Shown: positions 34,450 through 49,046, counted from the first letter of the stretch. The stretch: 64,000 nt of DNA from Chamaelirium japonicum (GCA_947650365.1 OX393549.1:83456319-83520318), one strand, 5' to 3'. The notes: generated by a model not told the origin, from the letters alone. A program made the numbers and translations.

Positions 34450-37400
34450 GTGCGCATTCCAGACTTAGTTTTTCGGGCGAAGTTATGTCGGTGTTCGGTG
34501 CGCCACGATTCGGGGTGCGCGTTCCAGTCTTAGTTTTTCAGTCGAAATTCTGTCGGTCTTCAGTTCACCACGCTTCGGGGTGCGCGTTCCAGACTTAGTT
34601 TTTCGGGCAAATTTCAACCGGACTTCGGTGCACCATACTTCGCGGTCCGCGTTCCAGAATTAGTTTTTTTGGTGAATTTCGATCGATATTCGGTGCGCCA
34701 CGCTTCGTGGTGCGCACTCCATACTTAGTTTTTTAGGTGAATTTCGGTCGGTCTTCGGTGCGCCACGCTTCAGGGTGTGCATTCCAGACTTAGTTTTTCG
34801 AACGAATTTTGACCGATCTTTGGTGCGCTATGCTTCGGGGTGCGTGCTCCAGAATTAGTTTTTCGGGTGAATTTTGATCGGTTTGGTGTGCCACGCTTCG
34901 GGGTGCACATTCCAGACTTCGTTTATCAGGCGAATTTTGATCGGTCTTCGGTGCACCACGTCTGGGGGTGCGCATTCCAGACTTAAATTTTTGGGCGAAT
35001 TTTGGTCGCCCTTTGGTGCGCCATGTTTCAGGATGCGCGTTCCAGACTTAGTTTTTAGGGTGAATTTTGGTCGGTCTTCGGTACGCCACGCTTCGGGGTC
35101 CGCGCTCCAGACATAGTTTTTTGGGTGAATTTCGGCCAGTCTTTGGTGCACCACGCTTTGGCGTGTGTGTTCCAGACTTAGTTTTTCGGACGAATTTCGA
35201 CCGGTCTTCGGTGCGCCACGATTCGGGGTGCACGCTCTAGACTAAGTTTTTCGGGTGAATTTCGATCAGTCTTCGGTGTGCCATGCTTCGAGGTGCGCAC
35301 TCCAGACTTAGTTTTACGGGTGGATTTTGGCCGGTCTTCGGTGCGCCACGCTTCGTGTTGTGCATTCGAGACTTAGTTTTTTGGGCAAATTTCGGCCGAT
35401 CTTCGGTGCGACACGCTTCAGGGTGTGCGCTCCAGACTTAGTTTTTTGGGGGAATTTCGGTCGATCGTCGGTGCCTCATGATTCGGGGTGTGCGCTCCAG
35501 ACTTAGTTTTTCGGGCAAATTTCGGTCGGTCTTCGGTGCGCCATGCTTCGGGGTGCGTGTTTCGAACTAAGTTTTTCAGGTGCATTTAGATCGGTTTTTG
35601 ATGCACGCGCCACGCATCGGGGTTTGCATTCCAGACAGTTTTTCGGGCGAATTTCAGTCGGTCATCGATGCGCCATGCTTCGGGGTGCGTGTTCCAGACT
35701 TCGTTTTTCTGGCGAATTTTGGCCGGTCTTCGATGCGCCACGCTTCGGGGTGCGCACTCTAGACTTGGCTTTTCGGGCGAATTTAGGCCAGTCTTGGGTG
35801 CGCCATGCTTCGGAGTGCGCGTTCCAGACTTAGTTTTGTGGGTGAATTTTAGCCTGTCTTCGGTGCGCCACGCTTCGGGTGCGCGTTCGAGACTTAGATT
35901 TTCGGGCAAATTACGGTCAGTCTTCGGTGCTCCACGCTTCGGGGTGCGCGATCAAGACTTAGTTTTCGGGTGAATTTCAACTGGTCTTCGCTGCGCCATG
36001 CTTTGGGGTGCGCGTTCCAAACTTTGTTTTTCGGGCGAATTTCATTCGGTTTTCTGTACACCACGCTTCGAAGTGTGCATTCCAGACTTAGTTTTCCAGG
36101 CAAATTTTGGTCGGTCTTCGGTGCGCCACGCTTCGGGGTGTGCGTTCCTGACTTAGTTTTGTGGGCGATTTTCAAACGGACCATGCTTTGGGGTGCGCGT
36201 TCCAGACTTAGTTTTTTGGGCGAGTTTCGACTTGTCTTTGGTGTGCCATGCTTCGTGGTGCGCATTCGAGACATAGTTTTTCAGGCAAATTTCTACCGGT
36301 CTTCGGTGCACCATGCTTCAGGGTGTGTGTTCCAGACTTAGTTTTTTGGATGAATTTTAGCAGATTTTCGGTGCGCCACGCTTCGGGGTGCGCGTTCCAG
36401 ACTTAGTTCTTTGGGCGAATTTTAACCGGTCTTCGGTGCGCCAAGCTTTGGGGTGCGTACTCCAGACTTAGTTTTTCGGGTGTATTTCTGTCGGTCTTCG
36501 GTGCGCCACACTTCGAGGTGCGCATTCTGGACTTAGGTTTTCAGACGAATTTCGGCCTGTCTTCGATGCGCCATGCTTCAGGGTGCGCATTCCAGACTTA
36601 ATTTTTCTGGCGAATATCGGTTAGTATTCAGTGCGCCACGCTTCAGGGTGCGTGTTCCAGACTTAGTTTTTTGTGCGAATTTCGGTTAGTATTCGATGCG
36701 CCACGCTTCGGGGTGCATGTTCCAGACTTAGTTTTTTTGCACGAATTTCGGTCGGTCTTCTGTGCGCCACGCTTCGGGGTACGCGTTCCAGACTTAGTTT
36801 TTCGTGCGAATTTTGGCCGGACTTTGGTGCACTATGCTTCGAGGTGTGTGTTCAAGACTTAGTTTTTCGGGTGAATTTCGGTCGGTCTTCGGTGCGCCAC
36901 GCTTCGAGGTGCGCATTCCAGACTTAGTTGTTTGGCCGAATATCGGCCGGTCTTCGGTGCGCCAAGCTTCAGGGTACGTGCTCTAGACTTAGTTTTTCGG
37001 GCAAATTTCAGCTAGTCTTTGGTGCGCCACGCTTCGGGTGCATGTTCCAGACTTAGTTTTTCGGGTGAATTTTGACCGGTCTTCGGTGCGACACACTTCT
37101 GGGTGCGCGCTCCAGACTTAGTTGTTCGGGTGAATTTCGGTCGGTCTTCGATGCGCCATGTTTCGAGGTGTGCGTTCCAGACTTAGTTTTTCGAGAAAAT
37201 TTTGGCCGGCCTTCAGTGCACCCCCCTCTGTGGTGCGCGTACCAGACATAGTTTTTCGGGTGAATTTCAGCCAGTCTTCGGTGCGCCATGCTTCGGGGTG
37301 CGCGTTCTAGACTTCATTTTTCGGGTGAATTTCTTTTGGTGTTCGGTGCGCCACGCTTCAGGGTGTATGTTCCAGACTTTGTTTTTCTAGCGAATTTTGA

Positions 37401-40400
37401 TCGGTCTTCGGTGCGCCAAGCTTCAAGGTGCGCACTCCAGACTTAGTTTTTCGGGCGAATTACGACCGGTCTTCGATGAGCAACGCTTTGGGGTGGGAGT
37501 TCCAGACTTAGTTTTTTGGGCAAATTTTGGCCGGTCTTCGGTGCGCCACGCTTCGGGGTGCACGTCCCAGACTTAGTTTTTTATGCGAATTTCGACTGGT
37601 CTTCAGTCCGCCATGCTTCGGGGTGCGCATTCTAGACTTAGTTTTTCGGGTGAATTTTGGCCAGTCTTCGGTGCGCCACGCTTCGGGGTGCGCATTCCAG
37701 ACTTAGTTTTTCGGGCAAATTTCTGTCGGTCTTCGGTGCGCCACGCTTCGGGGTGCGCGTTCCAGCCTTAGTTTTTCAGTCAAAATTCTACCGGTCTTCG
37801 GTTCGCCACGCTTCGGGGTGCGCATTCCAGACTTAGTTTTTCGGGCAAATTTCAACCGGACTACGGTGCGCCATACTTCGCGGTCCGCGTTCCAGACTTA
37901 GTTTTTCTAGTGAATTTTGATCGATATTCGGTGCGCCACGCTTCGTGCTGCGCACTCCATACTTAGTTTTTCGGGTGAATTTCGATCGGTCTTCGGTGTG
38001 CCACGCTTCAGGGTGCGCATTCCAGACTTAGTTTTTCGGACGAATTTTGGTCGGTCTTCGGTGCGCTATGCTTCGGGGTGCGAGCTCCAGACTTAGTTTT
38101 TCGGGTGAATTTTGATCGGTTTTGGTACGCCACGCTTTGGGGTGCGTATTCCAGACTTCGTTTATCAGGCGAATTTCGATCGGTCTTCGGTGCGCCATGC
38201 CTCGGGGTGCGCATTTCAGACTTAAATTTTTGGGCGAATTTCGGTCAACCTTTGGTGTGCCATGTTTCGGGTGCGCATTCCAGACTTAGTTTTTAGGGTG
38301 AATTTTGGTCGGTCTTCGGTACGCCATGCTTCGGGGTGCGTGCTCCAGACATAGTTTTTTGGGTGAATTCCGGTCGGTCTTTGGTGCGCCACGCTTCGGC
38401 ATGCGTGTTCCAGACTTAGTTTTTTGAGCAAATTTCGACTGATCTTCGATGCGCCACGATTCGGGGTGCGCACTCTAGACTTGGTTTTTCAGGTGAATTT
38501 TGGTCGGTCTTCGGTGCGCCATGCTTCGAGGTGCGCACTCCAGACTTAGTTTTATGGGTCAATTTTGGCCGGTTTTCGATGCGCCACGCTTCGTGTTGTG
38601 CATTCCAGACTTAGTTTTTTGGGCGAATTTCGGTCGGTCTTCGGTGCGACACGTTTCAGGGTGTGCGCTCCAGACTTAGTTTTTTGGGGGAACTTCGGTC
38701 GGTCTTCGGTGCCCCATGCTTCGGGGTGTGCGCTCCATACTTAGTTTTTCGAGCGAATTTCGGCCGGTCTTCGGTGCGCCATGCTTCGGGGTACGTGTTT
38801 CGAACTAAGTTTTTCGAGCGCATTTCGATCGGTTTTTGGTGCACCACGCATCGGGGTTCGCGTTCCAGACTTAGTTTTTTGGGCGAATTTTTGTCGGTCA
38901 TCGGTGCGCCATGCTTCGGGGTGCGTGTTCCAGACTTAGTTTTTCTGGCAAATTTTGGCTAGTCTTCGATGCGATATGCTTCGGGGTGCGCACTAGACTT
39001 GGCTTTTTGGGCGAATTTAGGCCGGTCTTGGGTGCGCCACGCTTCAGAGTACGTATTCCAGACTTAGTTTTTCGGGCGAATTTTGGCCTGTCTTCGGTGC
39101 GCCACGCTTTGGGGTGCGCGTTCCAGACTTAGATTTTCGGGCAAATTACGACCGGTCTTCGGTGCTCCACGCTTCAGGGTGCACGCTCCAGACTTAGTTT
39201 TCGGGTGAATTTCAACCGGTATTCACTGCGCCACGCTTCGGGGTGCGAGTTCCAAACTTCATTTTTTGGGCGAATTTCATTCGGTCTTCAGTATGCCACG
39301 CTTCGAAGTGCGCGTTCCAGACTTAGTTTTTCGGGCGAATTTTGATCGGTCTTCGGTGCGCCACGCTTCGGGGTGCGTATTCCTGACTTAGTTTTTTGGG
39401 CGATTTTCGAACGGACCACGCTTCAGGGTGCGCGTTCCAGACTTAGTTTTTTGGACGAGTTTCAGCTTATCTTCGGTGCGCCATGCTTCGTGGTGCGCGT
39501 TCGAGACTTAGTTTTTCAGACGAATTTCTGCCGGTCTTCGGTGCACCATGCTTTGGGGTGCGTGTTCCAGACTTAGTTTTTTGGACGAATTTTAGCTGAT
39601 TTTCAGTGCGCCACACTTCGGGGTGTGCGTTCTAGGCTTAGTTTTTTGGGCGAATTTCAGCCGGTCTTCGGTGCCCCAAACTTTGGGGTGCGCACTCCAG
39701 ACTTAGTTTTTCGGGTGAATTTCGGCCGGTCTTCGGTGCGCCACACTTCAAGGTGCGTATTCTGGACTTAGTTTTTCAAACGAATTTTAGCCTGTCTTCG
39801 ATGCGCCATGCTTCGGGGTGTGCATTCCAGACTTAATTTTTCTAGCGAATTTCGGTCAGTATTCAGTGCGCCATGTTTAAGGGTGCGTGTTCCAGACTTA
39901 GTTTTTTGTGCGAATTTCGGTCGGTATTCGATGCGCCATGCTTTGGGGTGCATGTTCCAGACTTAGTTTTTTTGCGCGAATTTCGGTCGGTCTTCTATGC
40001 GCCACACTTCGGGGTGCGCGTTCCAGACTTAGTTTTTCATGCGAATTTTGGCCGGACTTCGGTGCACCAAGCTTCGAGGTGTGTGTTCAAGACTTAGTTT
40101 TTTGGGTGAATTTCGGTCGGTCTTCGGTGCGCCACGCTTCGAGGTGCGCGTTCCAGACTTAGTTGTTCGGCCGGTCTTCGGTGCGCCATGCTTCGGGGTA
40201 TGTGCTCTAGACTTAGTTTTTCGGGCAAATTTTAGCCAGTTTTCGGTGTGCCACGCTTTGGGTGCATGTTCCAGACTTAGTTTTTCGGGTGAATTTTGGC
40301 CGGTCTTCGGTGCGACACACTTCTGGGTGCGCACTCCAGACTTAGTTGCTCGGGTGAATTTCGGTCGGTCTTCGATGCGCCATGTTTCGGGGTGCGCGTT

Positions 40401-40760
40401 CCAGACTTAGTTTTTCGAATGAATTTTGGTCGGCCTTCAGTGCACCACCCTTCGTGGTGCGCATTCCAGATATAGTTTTTCGAGTGAATTTCAGCCAGTC
40501 TTCGGTGCGCCACGCTTTGGGGTGCGCTAGACTTAGTTTTTCGGGCGAATTTCTATCGGTGTTCGGTGCGCCACACTTTAGGGTGCGTGTTCCAACCTTT
40601 GTTTTTCTAGCAAATTTCGATCGGTCTTCGGTGCACCAAGCTTCGAGGTGCGCACTCCATACTTAGTTTTTCTAGCGAATTTCGATCAGTCTTCGACGAG
40701 CAATGCTTTGGGGTGAGCGTTCCAGACTTAGTTTTTTGGGCAAATTTTGGCCGGTCTTCG
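34450..40760. repeat. Higher-order satellite repeat, ~3.24 kb period, two units
   Basis: Rare variants recur at a constant offset. TCGGTTTTTG preceding a CACGCATCGGGG monomer is at 35591 and 38829 (3238 bp). GATTTTC-AACGGA is at 36167 and 39402 (3235 bp). The CTTCGTTTATC variant near 34915 recurs near 38157. The period is close to 50 monomers. Unit 1 spans about 34450-37570 and unit 2 about 37580-40760. Edges are approximate. Confidence 0.8.
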
Positions 40761-43700
40761 GTGCGCCACGCTTCGGGGTGTGCATTCCAAACTTAGTTTT
40801 TAGGGCGAATTTCAGTCGGTCTTTGGTGCGCCACGATTCGGGGTGCGCGCTCTAGACTTAGTTTTTCGGTTGAATTTCGGCCAGTCTTCGGCTCGCCACG
40901 CTTCGGGGTGCGCATTCCAGACTTAGTTTTTCGGACGAATTTCTGTCGGTCTTCGGTACGCCATGCTTCGGGGTGCGCGTTCTAGACTTAGTTTTTGGGG
41001 ATAATTTTGACCGATCTTACGTAAGCCATGCTTCGGGGTGCGCGTTCCTGACTTAGTTTTTCAGGCAAATTTGTTAGCCAGACCATGCTTCGGGGTGCAC
41101 TTTCGAAACTTAGTTTTTCGGGTGAATTTCGCCTGCTCTTTAGTGCGCCAACCTTCAGGGTGCGGATTCGAGACTTAGTTTTTGGGGCAAATTTTGGTCG
41201 ATCTTCGGTGCTCCATGCATCGGGGTGCGCGTTCCAGACTTAGTTTTACGGGCAAATTTTAGTAGGTCTTCGATGCACCACGCTTCGGGGTGCGTGTTCC
41301 AGACTTAGTTTTTTTGGCGAATTTCAATCGATCATCGATGCACCACGCTTCGGGGTGTGCACTCCAGACTTAGTTTTTCAGAAGAATTTTGGCTGGTCTC
41401 GGTGCACCACGCTTCGGGGTGCGCATTTCAGACTTCGTTTTTCGGACAAATTTCGTCCTGTCTTTGGTGCGCCACGCTTCGGGCTGCACGTTCCAGACTT
41501 AGTTTTTTCGTCGAATTTTGGCCGATCTTCAGTGCGCCACGCTTCAGGGTGCGTGCTCTAGACTTTGTATTTTGATTAAATTTTGGTCGGTCTTCGGTGC
41601 GCCACGCTTCAGGGTGCATGTTCCAATCTTAGTTTTTTGGATGATTTTCGATCGGGCTTCGGTCCGCCACGCTTCAAGGTGCGCGTTCCAAACTTTATTT
41701 TTCAGGTGAATTTTGGCCGGTCTTCAGTGCGCCACACTTCGGGGTGCGCGTTCCAGACTTAGTTTTTCGGGCGAATTTCGGTCAGTCTTCGATGAGCCAC
41801 GCTTCGGGGTGCATGTTCCAAACTTTATTTTTCAGGTGAATTTCGGTCGGGCTTCGGTGCGCCACACTTCCGGGTGCGCGCTCCAGACTTAGTTTTTCGG
41901 GTGAATTTCGGCCGGTCTTTGGTGCGCCACACTTCGGGGTGCGTCTTCCAGACTTAGTTTTTCGGCGAAGGTCTTCAGTGCGACATGCTTCGAGGTGCGC
42001 GCACCAAACTTAATTTTTCGGGTGAATTTCGGCAGGTCTTCGGTGCGCCACGCTTCAGGGTGCACATTCCAGACTTAGGTTTTTGGTTGAATTTCAGCCG
42101 GTCTTCGACGCTCCACCCTTCGGGGTGTGCGTTCAAGACCTAGTTTTTCGAACGAATTTCGGCCGGTCTTTGGTGCGCCACGCATCGGGGTGCACGTTCT
42201 TGACTTAGTTTTTCGTGCGAATTTCGGTCGGTCTTCGATGCATCATGCTTCGGGGTGCGTGTTCCAAACTTAGTTTTTCTAGCAAATTTAGGCCGGTCAA
42301 CGGTGCGCCAAACTTCGGGGTGCGCACTCCTGCTTAGTTTTTCGGACGAATTTTGGCCGGTCATCGGTGCGCCACGCTTCGGGGTGCGCATTCCAGACTT
42401 AGTTTTTTGGATAAATTTTGGCCGGTCTTCGGTGTGCCACGCTTCATGGTGCGCTTTCCAGACGTTGTTTTTTGGGCAAATTTTGATCTGTTTTTGGTAC
42501 GCAACGCTTCGTGGTGCACGTTCCAGACTTATTTTTTTGGGCGAATTTTGACCGGTATTTGGTGCGTCATGCTTCAGTGTGCGCATTCCATACTTAGTTT
42601 TTCAGGTGAATTTCGACCGATCCTCGGTGCGCCATGCTTCAGGGTGTGTGTTCCAAACTTAGTCTTTTGGGCAAATTTTGGTCGGTCTTTTGTGCGCCAT
42701 GCTTCGGGGTGCGCGTTCCAGACTTAGTTTTTTGAGCGAATTTTGGTCGATCTTCGGTGCGCCATGCTTCGGGGTGCGCACTTCAGACTTATTTTTTCCG
42801 ATGAATTTCGGCCGGTCTATAGTGCGCCACGCTTCGGGGTGCACGTTCCAGATATAGTTTTTTGGATGAATTTCGGCCGGTCTTCGGTGCGCCACGCTTC
42901 GGGTTGCGCATTCCAGACTTATTTTTTCTGGCAAATTTCGGTCGGTCTTCGGTGCGCCACGCTTCGGGGTGACCGTTACAAACTTAGTCTTTCGGGTGAA
43001 TTTTGGTCGGTCTTTGGTGCGCCACGCTTCGGGGTGTGCGTTCCTGACTTAATTTTTCGGGAGAATTTAGGTCAGACTTCGGTGCGCCATGCTTCAGGGT
43101 GCGCGTTCCAGACTTAGTTTTTTTGAAAAAATTTGGTCGGTCTTCGGTGCGCCACGCTTCGAGGTACGCGTTCCAGACTTAGTTTTTCGGACGAATTTCG
43201 ACCGATCTTCGGTGTACCACGCTTCGGGGTGCGCATTCCAGACTTAGTTTTTCGAGCGAATTTTGACCAATCTTCGGTGTGCCATGCTTCAGGGTGCGCG
43301 TTCCAGACTTAGTTTTTCGGGTGAATTTCAGCCGGTCTTCGGTGCGCCAAGCTTCGAGGTGCGTACTCCAGACTTAGTTTTTCGGGTGAGTTTTGGTCGG
43401 TCTTTGGTGCACCACGCTTCGGAGTGTGCATTCCAGACTTAGTTTATTAAACGAATTTGGGCATGTCTTCGGTGCGCCATGCTTCAGGGTGTGCGTTCCA
43501 GACTTAGTTTTTCTAGTGAATTTTGGTCGGTATTCGGTGTGCCATGCATCGGGGTGCACGTTCAAGACTTAGTTTTTCGAGCGAATTTCGGTCGGTCGTT
43601 AGTGCGCCATGCTTTGGGGTGCGCGTTCCAGACTTAATTTTTCGTGCGAATTTCGATCGGACTTCGGTGCGCCATGCTTTGAGGTGCACGTTCAAGACTT

Positions 43701-44350
43701 AGTTTTTTGGGTGAATGTCGGCCGGTTTTTGGTGCACCACGCTTCGTGCTGCGTGTACCAGACTTAGTTGTTCGGGCGAATATCGACTGGTCTTCGGTGC
43801 GCTATGCTTCGGGGTACGCACTCCAGACTTAGTTTTTTGGGCAAATTTCGGCCAATCTTGGGTGCGCCACGCTTCGGGTGCGTGTTCCTGACTTAGTTTT
43901 TTGGGTGAATTTTGGTCGGTCTTCGGTGCGACACGCTTCGGGGTGTGCGCTCCAGATTTAGTTTTTCGAGTGAATTTTGATCGGTCTTCGGTGTGCCATG
44001 TTTCGGGGTGCGCATTTTAGACTTAGTTTTTCGAGCGAATTTCAGCCGGTCTTCGATGCACCACCCTCCGAGGTGCGCGTTTCAGACATAGTTTTTCGGG
44101 CGAATTTCGGCCAGTCTTCGGTGCACCACGCTTTACGATGCGCGTTCTAGACTTAGTTTTTCGGGTGAATTTCTTTTGGTGTTCAGTGCGTCATACTTCG
44201 GGGTGCGTGTTCCAGACTTAGTTTTTCTAGTGAATTTCAGTCGGTCTTCGGTGCGCTACGCTTCGGGGTGCGCACTCCACACTTAGTTTTTCTGATGAAT
44301 TTCGACCGGTCTTCGGTGCGCCACCCTTTGGGGTGCGCGTTCCAGACTTA
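37020..44350. repeat. Left copy of an ~8.2 kb tandem segmental duplication
   Basis: Variant order here repeats at about +8.2 kb. Examples are 37213 with 45415 (CTTCAGTGCACCCCCC), 37481 with 45682 (GAGCAACGCTTTGGGGTGGG), 38663 with 46866, 38829 with 47032 and 39402 with 47572. Past the copia insertion, 41131 pairs with 59569 (GCCTGCTCTT) and 43861 with 62307. Edges are estimated by eye. Confidence 0.8.
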
Positions 44351-47300
44351 GTTTTTTAGGCTAATTTTGGCCGGTCTTCGGTGCGCCATGCTTCGGGGTG
44401 CACGTCCCAGACTTAGTTTTTTATGCGAATTTCGACTGGTCTTCAGTTCACCATGCTTCGGGGTGCGCATTCTAGACTTAGATTTTCGGGTGAATTTTGG
44501 CCAGTCTTCGGTGCGCCACGCTTCGGGGTGCGCATTCCAGACTTAATTTTTCAGGCAAATTTCTGTCGGTCTTCGGTGCGCCATGCTTCAGGGTGCGTAT
44601 TCCAGCCTTAGTTTTTCGGTCAAAATTCTACTGGTTTTCGGTTCGCCACGCTTCGGGGTGCACATTCCAGACTTAGTTTTTTGGGCAAATTTCAACCGGA
44701 CTTCGGTGCGCCATACTTCGCGGTCCGTGTTCCAGACTTAGTTTTTCTGGTGAATTTCGATCGATATTCGGTGCGCCACGCTTCGTGCTGCGCACTCCAT
44801 ACTTAGTTTTTCGGGTAAATTTCGGTCGGTCTTCGGTGCGCCACGCTTCAGGGTGCGCATTCCAGACTTAGTTTTTCGGACGAATTTTGACCAGTCTTCG
44901 GTGCGCTATGCTTCGGGGTGCGAGCTCCAGACTTAGTTTTTCGGGTGAATTTTGATCCGTTTTGGTACGCCATGCTTTGGGGTGCGCATTCCAAACTTCG
45001 TTTATTGGACGAATTTTGATCGGTCTCCGGTGCGCCATGCCTTGGGGTGCGCATTCTAGACTTAAATTTTTGGACGAATTTCGGTCAACCTTTGGTGTGC
45101 TATGTTTCAGGGTGAGCATTCCAGACATAGTTTTTAGGGTGAGTTTTGGTCGGTCTTCGGTACGCCACGCTTCGGGGTGCGTGCTCCAGATATAGTCTTT
45201 CGGGTGAATTTCGGCCGGTCTTTGGTGCGCCACGCCTCGGGTGCATGTTCCAGACTTAGTTTTTCGGGTGAATTTTGGCCGGTCTTCGGTGCGACACGCT
45301 TCAAGGTGCGCGCTCCAGACTTAGTTGTTCGGGTGAATTTCGGTCGGTCTTCGATGCGCCATGTTTCAAGGTGCGCGTTCCAGACTTAGTTTTTCGAGAA
45401 AATTTTGGCCGGCCTTCAGTGCACCCCCCTTCGTGGTGCGCGTTCCAGACATAGGTTTTCGGGTGAATTTCAGCCAGTCTTCGGTGCGCCATGCTTTGGG
45501 GTGCGCATTCTAGACTTAGTATTTCGGGTGAATTTCTTTTGGTGTTCGGTGCGCCACGCTTCGGGGTGTATGTTCCAGACTTTGTTTTTCTAGCGAATTT
45601 CGATCGGTCTTCGGTGTGCCAAGCTTCGAGGTGCGCACTCCAGACTTAGTTTTTCGGGCGAATTACGACTGGTCTTCAATGAGCAACGCTTTGGGGTGGG
45701 AGTTCCAGACTTAGTTTTTTGGGAAAATTTTGGCTGGTCTTCGGCGCGCCATGCTTCGGGGTGCACGTCCCAGACTTAGTTTTTTATGCGAATTTTGACT
45801 GGTTTTCAGTTTACCATGCTTCGGGGTGCGCGTTCTAGACTTAGTTTTTCGGGTGAATTTTGGCCAGTCTACGGTGCACCACGCTTCGGGGTGCGCATTC
45901 CAGACTTAGTTTTTCGGGCAAATTTCTGTCGGTCTTCGGTGCGCCACGCTTCGGGGTGCGCGTTCCAGCCTTAGTTTTTCGGTCAAAATTCTACCGGTCT
46001 TCGGTTCGCCACGCTTCGGGGTGCACATTCCAGACTTAGTTTTTCGGGTAAATTTCAACCGGACTTCGGTGCGCCATACTTCGCGGTCCGTGTTCCAGAC
46101 TTAGTTTTTCTGGTGAATTTCGATCGATATTCGGTGCGCCACGCTTCATGCTGCGCACTCCATACTTAGTTTTTCGGGTGAATTTTGGTCGGTCTTCGGT
46201 GCGCCATGCTTCAGGGTGCGCATTCCAGACTTAGTTTTTCGGACGAATTTTGGCCGGTCTTCGGTGCGCTATGCTTTGGGGTGCGAGCTCCAGACTTTGT
46301 TTTTTGGGTGATTTTGATCAGTTTTGGTACGCCACGCTTCGGGGTGCGCATTCCAGACTTCGTTTATCGAGCGAATTTTGATTGGTCCTCGCTGCGCCAT
46401 GCCTCGGGGTGCGCATTCCAGACTTAAATTTTTGGGCGAATTTCGGTCAACCTTTGGTGTGCCATGTTTCAGGGTGCGCATTCCAGACTTAGTTTTTAGG
46501 GTAAATTTTGGTCGATCTTCGGTACGCCACGCTTCGGGGTGCGTGCTCCAGACATAGTTTTTCGGGTGAATTTCGGCCGGTCTTTGGTGCGCCATGCTTC
46601 GGCATGCGTGTTCTAGACTTAGTTTTTTGAGCAAATTTCGACCGATCTTCGGTGCGCCACGATTCGGGGTGCGCGCTCTAGACTTAGTTTTTCAGGTTAA
46701 TTTTGGTCGGTCTTCGGTGTGCCATGCTTCGAGGTTCGCACTCCAGACTTAGTTTTATGGGTCAATTTTGGCCGGTCTTCGGTGCGCCACACTTCGTGTT
46801 GTGCATTCCAGACTTAGTTTTTTGGGCGAATTTCGGTCGGTCTTCGGTGCGACACGCTTCAGGGTGTGCGCTCCAGACTTAGTTTTTTGGAGGAACTTCG
46901 GTCGGTCTTCGGTGCCCCATGCTTCGGGGTGTGCGCTCCATACTTAGTTTTTCGAGCGAATTTCGGCCGGTCTTCGGTGCGCCATGCTTCAGGGTGCGTG
47001 TTTCGAACTAAGTTTTTCGAGCGCATTTCGATCGGTTTTTGGTGCGCCACGCATCGGGGTTCGTGTTCCAGACTTAGTCCTTGCTTCGGGGTGCGTGTTC
47101 CAGACTTAGTTTTTCTAGCAAATTTTGGCTGGTCTTCGATGCGACATGCTTCGGGGTGCGCACTAGACTTGGCTTTTCGGGCGAATTTAGGTCGGTCTTG
47201 GGTGCGCCATGCTTCGGAGTACACATTCCAGACTTAGTTTTTCGGGTGAATTTTGGCCTGTCTTCGGTGCGCCACGCTTTGGGGTGCGTGTTCCAGACTT

Positions 47301-49038
47301 AGATTTTCGGGCAAATTACGACCGGTCTTCGGTGCTCCACGCTTCGGGGTGCACGCTCCAGACTTAGTTTTCGGGTGAATTTCAACCGGTCTTCACTGCG
47401 CCATGCTTCGGGGTGCGCATTCCAAACTTCATTTTTTGGACAAATTTCATTCGGTCTTCAGTACGCCACGCTTCGAAGTGCGCGTTCCAGACTTAGTTTT
47501 TCAGGCGAATTTCGGCCGCTCTTCGGTGCGCCACGCTTCGGGGTGCATATTCCTGACTTAGTTTTTTGGGCGATTTTCAAACGGACCACGCTTCAGGGTG
47601 CGCGTTCCAGACTTAGTTTTTTGGATGAGTTTCAGCTTGTCTTCGGTGCGCCATGCTTCGTGGTGCGCATTCGAGACTTAGTTTTTCTGGCGAATTTCTG
47701 CCGATCTTCGGTGCACCATGATTCGGGGTGCGTGTTCCAGACTTAGTTTTTTGGATGAATTTTAGCTGCTTTTCAGTGCGCCACACTTCGGGGTGTGCGT
47801 TCTAGGCTTAGTTTTTTGGGCGAATTTCAGCCGGTCTTCGGTGCCCCAAGCTTTGGGGTGCGCATTCCAGACTTAGTTTTTCGGGTGAATTTCGGCCGGT
47901 CTTCGGTGTGCCACACTTCGAGGTGCGCATTCTGGACTTAGTTTTTCAGACGAATTCCAGCCTGTCTTCGATGCGCCATGCTTCGAGGTGCGCATTCCAG
48001 ACTTAATTTTTCTAGCGAATTTCGGTCAGTATTCAGTGCGCCACGCTTCGGGGTGCGTGTTCCAGACTTAGTTTTTTGTGCGAATTTCGGTCGGTATTCG
48101 ATACGCCACGCTTTGGGGTGCATGTTCCAGACTTAGTTTTTTTGCGCGAATTTCGGTCGGTCTTCTGTGCGCCACACTTCGGGGTGCGCGTTCCAGACTT
48201 AGTTTTTCGTGCAAATTTCGACCGGACTTCGATGCACCAAGCTTCGATGTGTGTGTTCAAGACTTAGTTTTTCGGGTGAATTTCGGTCAGTCTTCGGTGC
48301 GCCACGCTTCGAGGTGCGCGTTCCAGACTTAGTTGTTCGGCCGGTCTTCGGTGCGCCATGCTTCAGGGTATGTGCTCTAGACTTAGTTTTTCAGGCAAAT
48401 TTCAGCCAGTTTTCAGTGCGCCACACTTCGGGTGCATGTTCCAGACTTAGTTTTTTGGGTGAATTTTAGCCGGTCTTTGGTGCGACACACTTCTGGGTGT
48501 TGGAAATTAATCCATGGTCGAGTGTCGCAGCGGAAGCGATTTTGCGATCGAAAGGCCGTTCATGGTGCACGTTACACGATTTAAACTTTCATCGAAACTA
48601 ATCTACATATGTGTGCATGCGTATGCACGTGAATCGAACACCCTAGCGGCAATCTAGCGTAATGATTAACTAGCATGCATGCAAATCATAATACTCGCTA
48701 GATCTACATGTTAGATTACACATACCTTTCGTACGGATCTTTTAACCGTGGAGAATTGTCTTCTTTATCGATGGAGACGGAAGATCGTTCGCGAGGATAC
48801 CGATGGTACGATTGGAGACGTTGCCTTCTTGTTCACCCGATCTCACACGATGCACGGAACCTCGCTCTCGGATCTCTGAGTGCCTCCAAAGAACGACCCT
48901 TCTCCTTCTTCAGAACTCCACGCGAGGAAGACGAAGTTGCAAACGGGAAACGAGAGATGGATTCGGGAGAGAACTAGAGAGATGAGAGGGGAGGGGGGCT
49001 TCGGTTTTTGCAACACTAGGGCCGGCCCCCTATAGCCC

Positions 49039-49046
49039 TTTATATA
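49039..49046 (-). promoter_or_regulatory. TATA box in copia 3' LTR
   Basis: The minus strand reads CCCCTATATAAAGGGCTATA. The same motif occurs in the 5' LTR at 57245-57252. GGCCGGCC palindromes lie about 160-230 bp upstream in the element sense. Confidence 0.65.

Larger units (their letters stand above)
31434..48497. repeat. 65 bp satellite array, block 5, with higher-order repeats
   Basis: About 262 monomers. From about 34450 rightward, groups of variant monomers recur in the same order, which shows higher-order repeats (separate entries). The block is interrupted after TTCTGGG at 48497 by the copia element. No gene. Confidence 0.95.
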
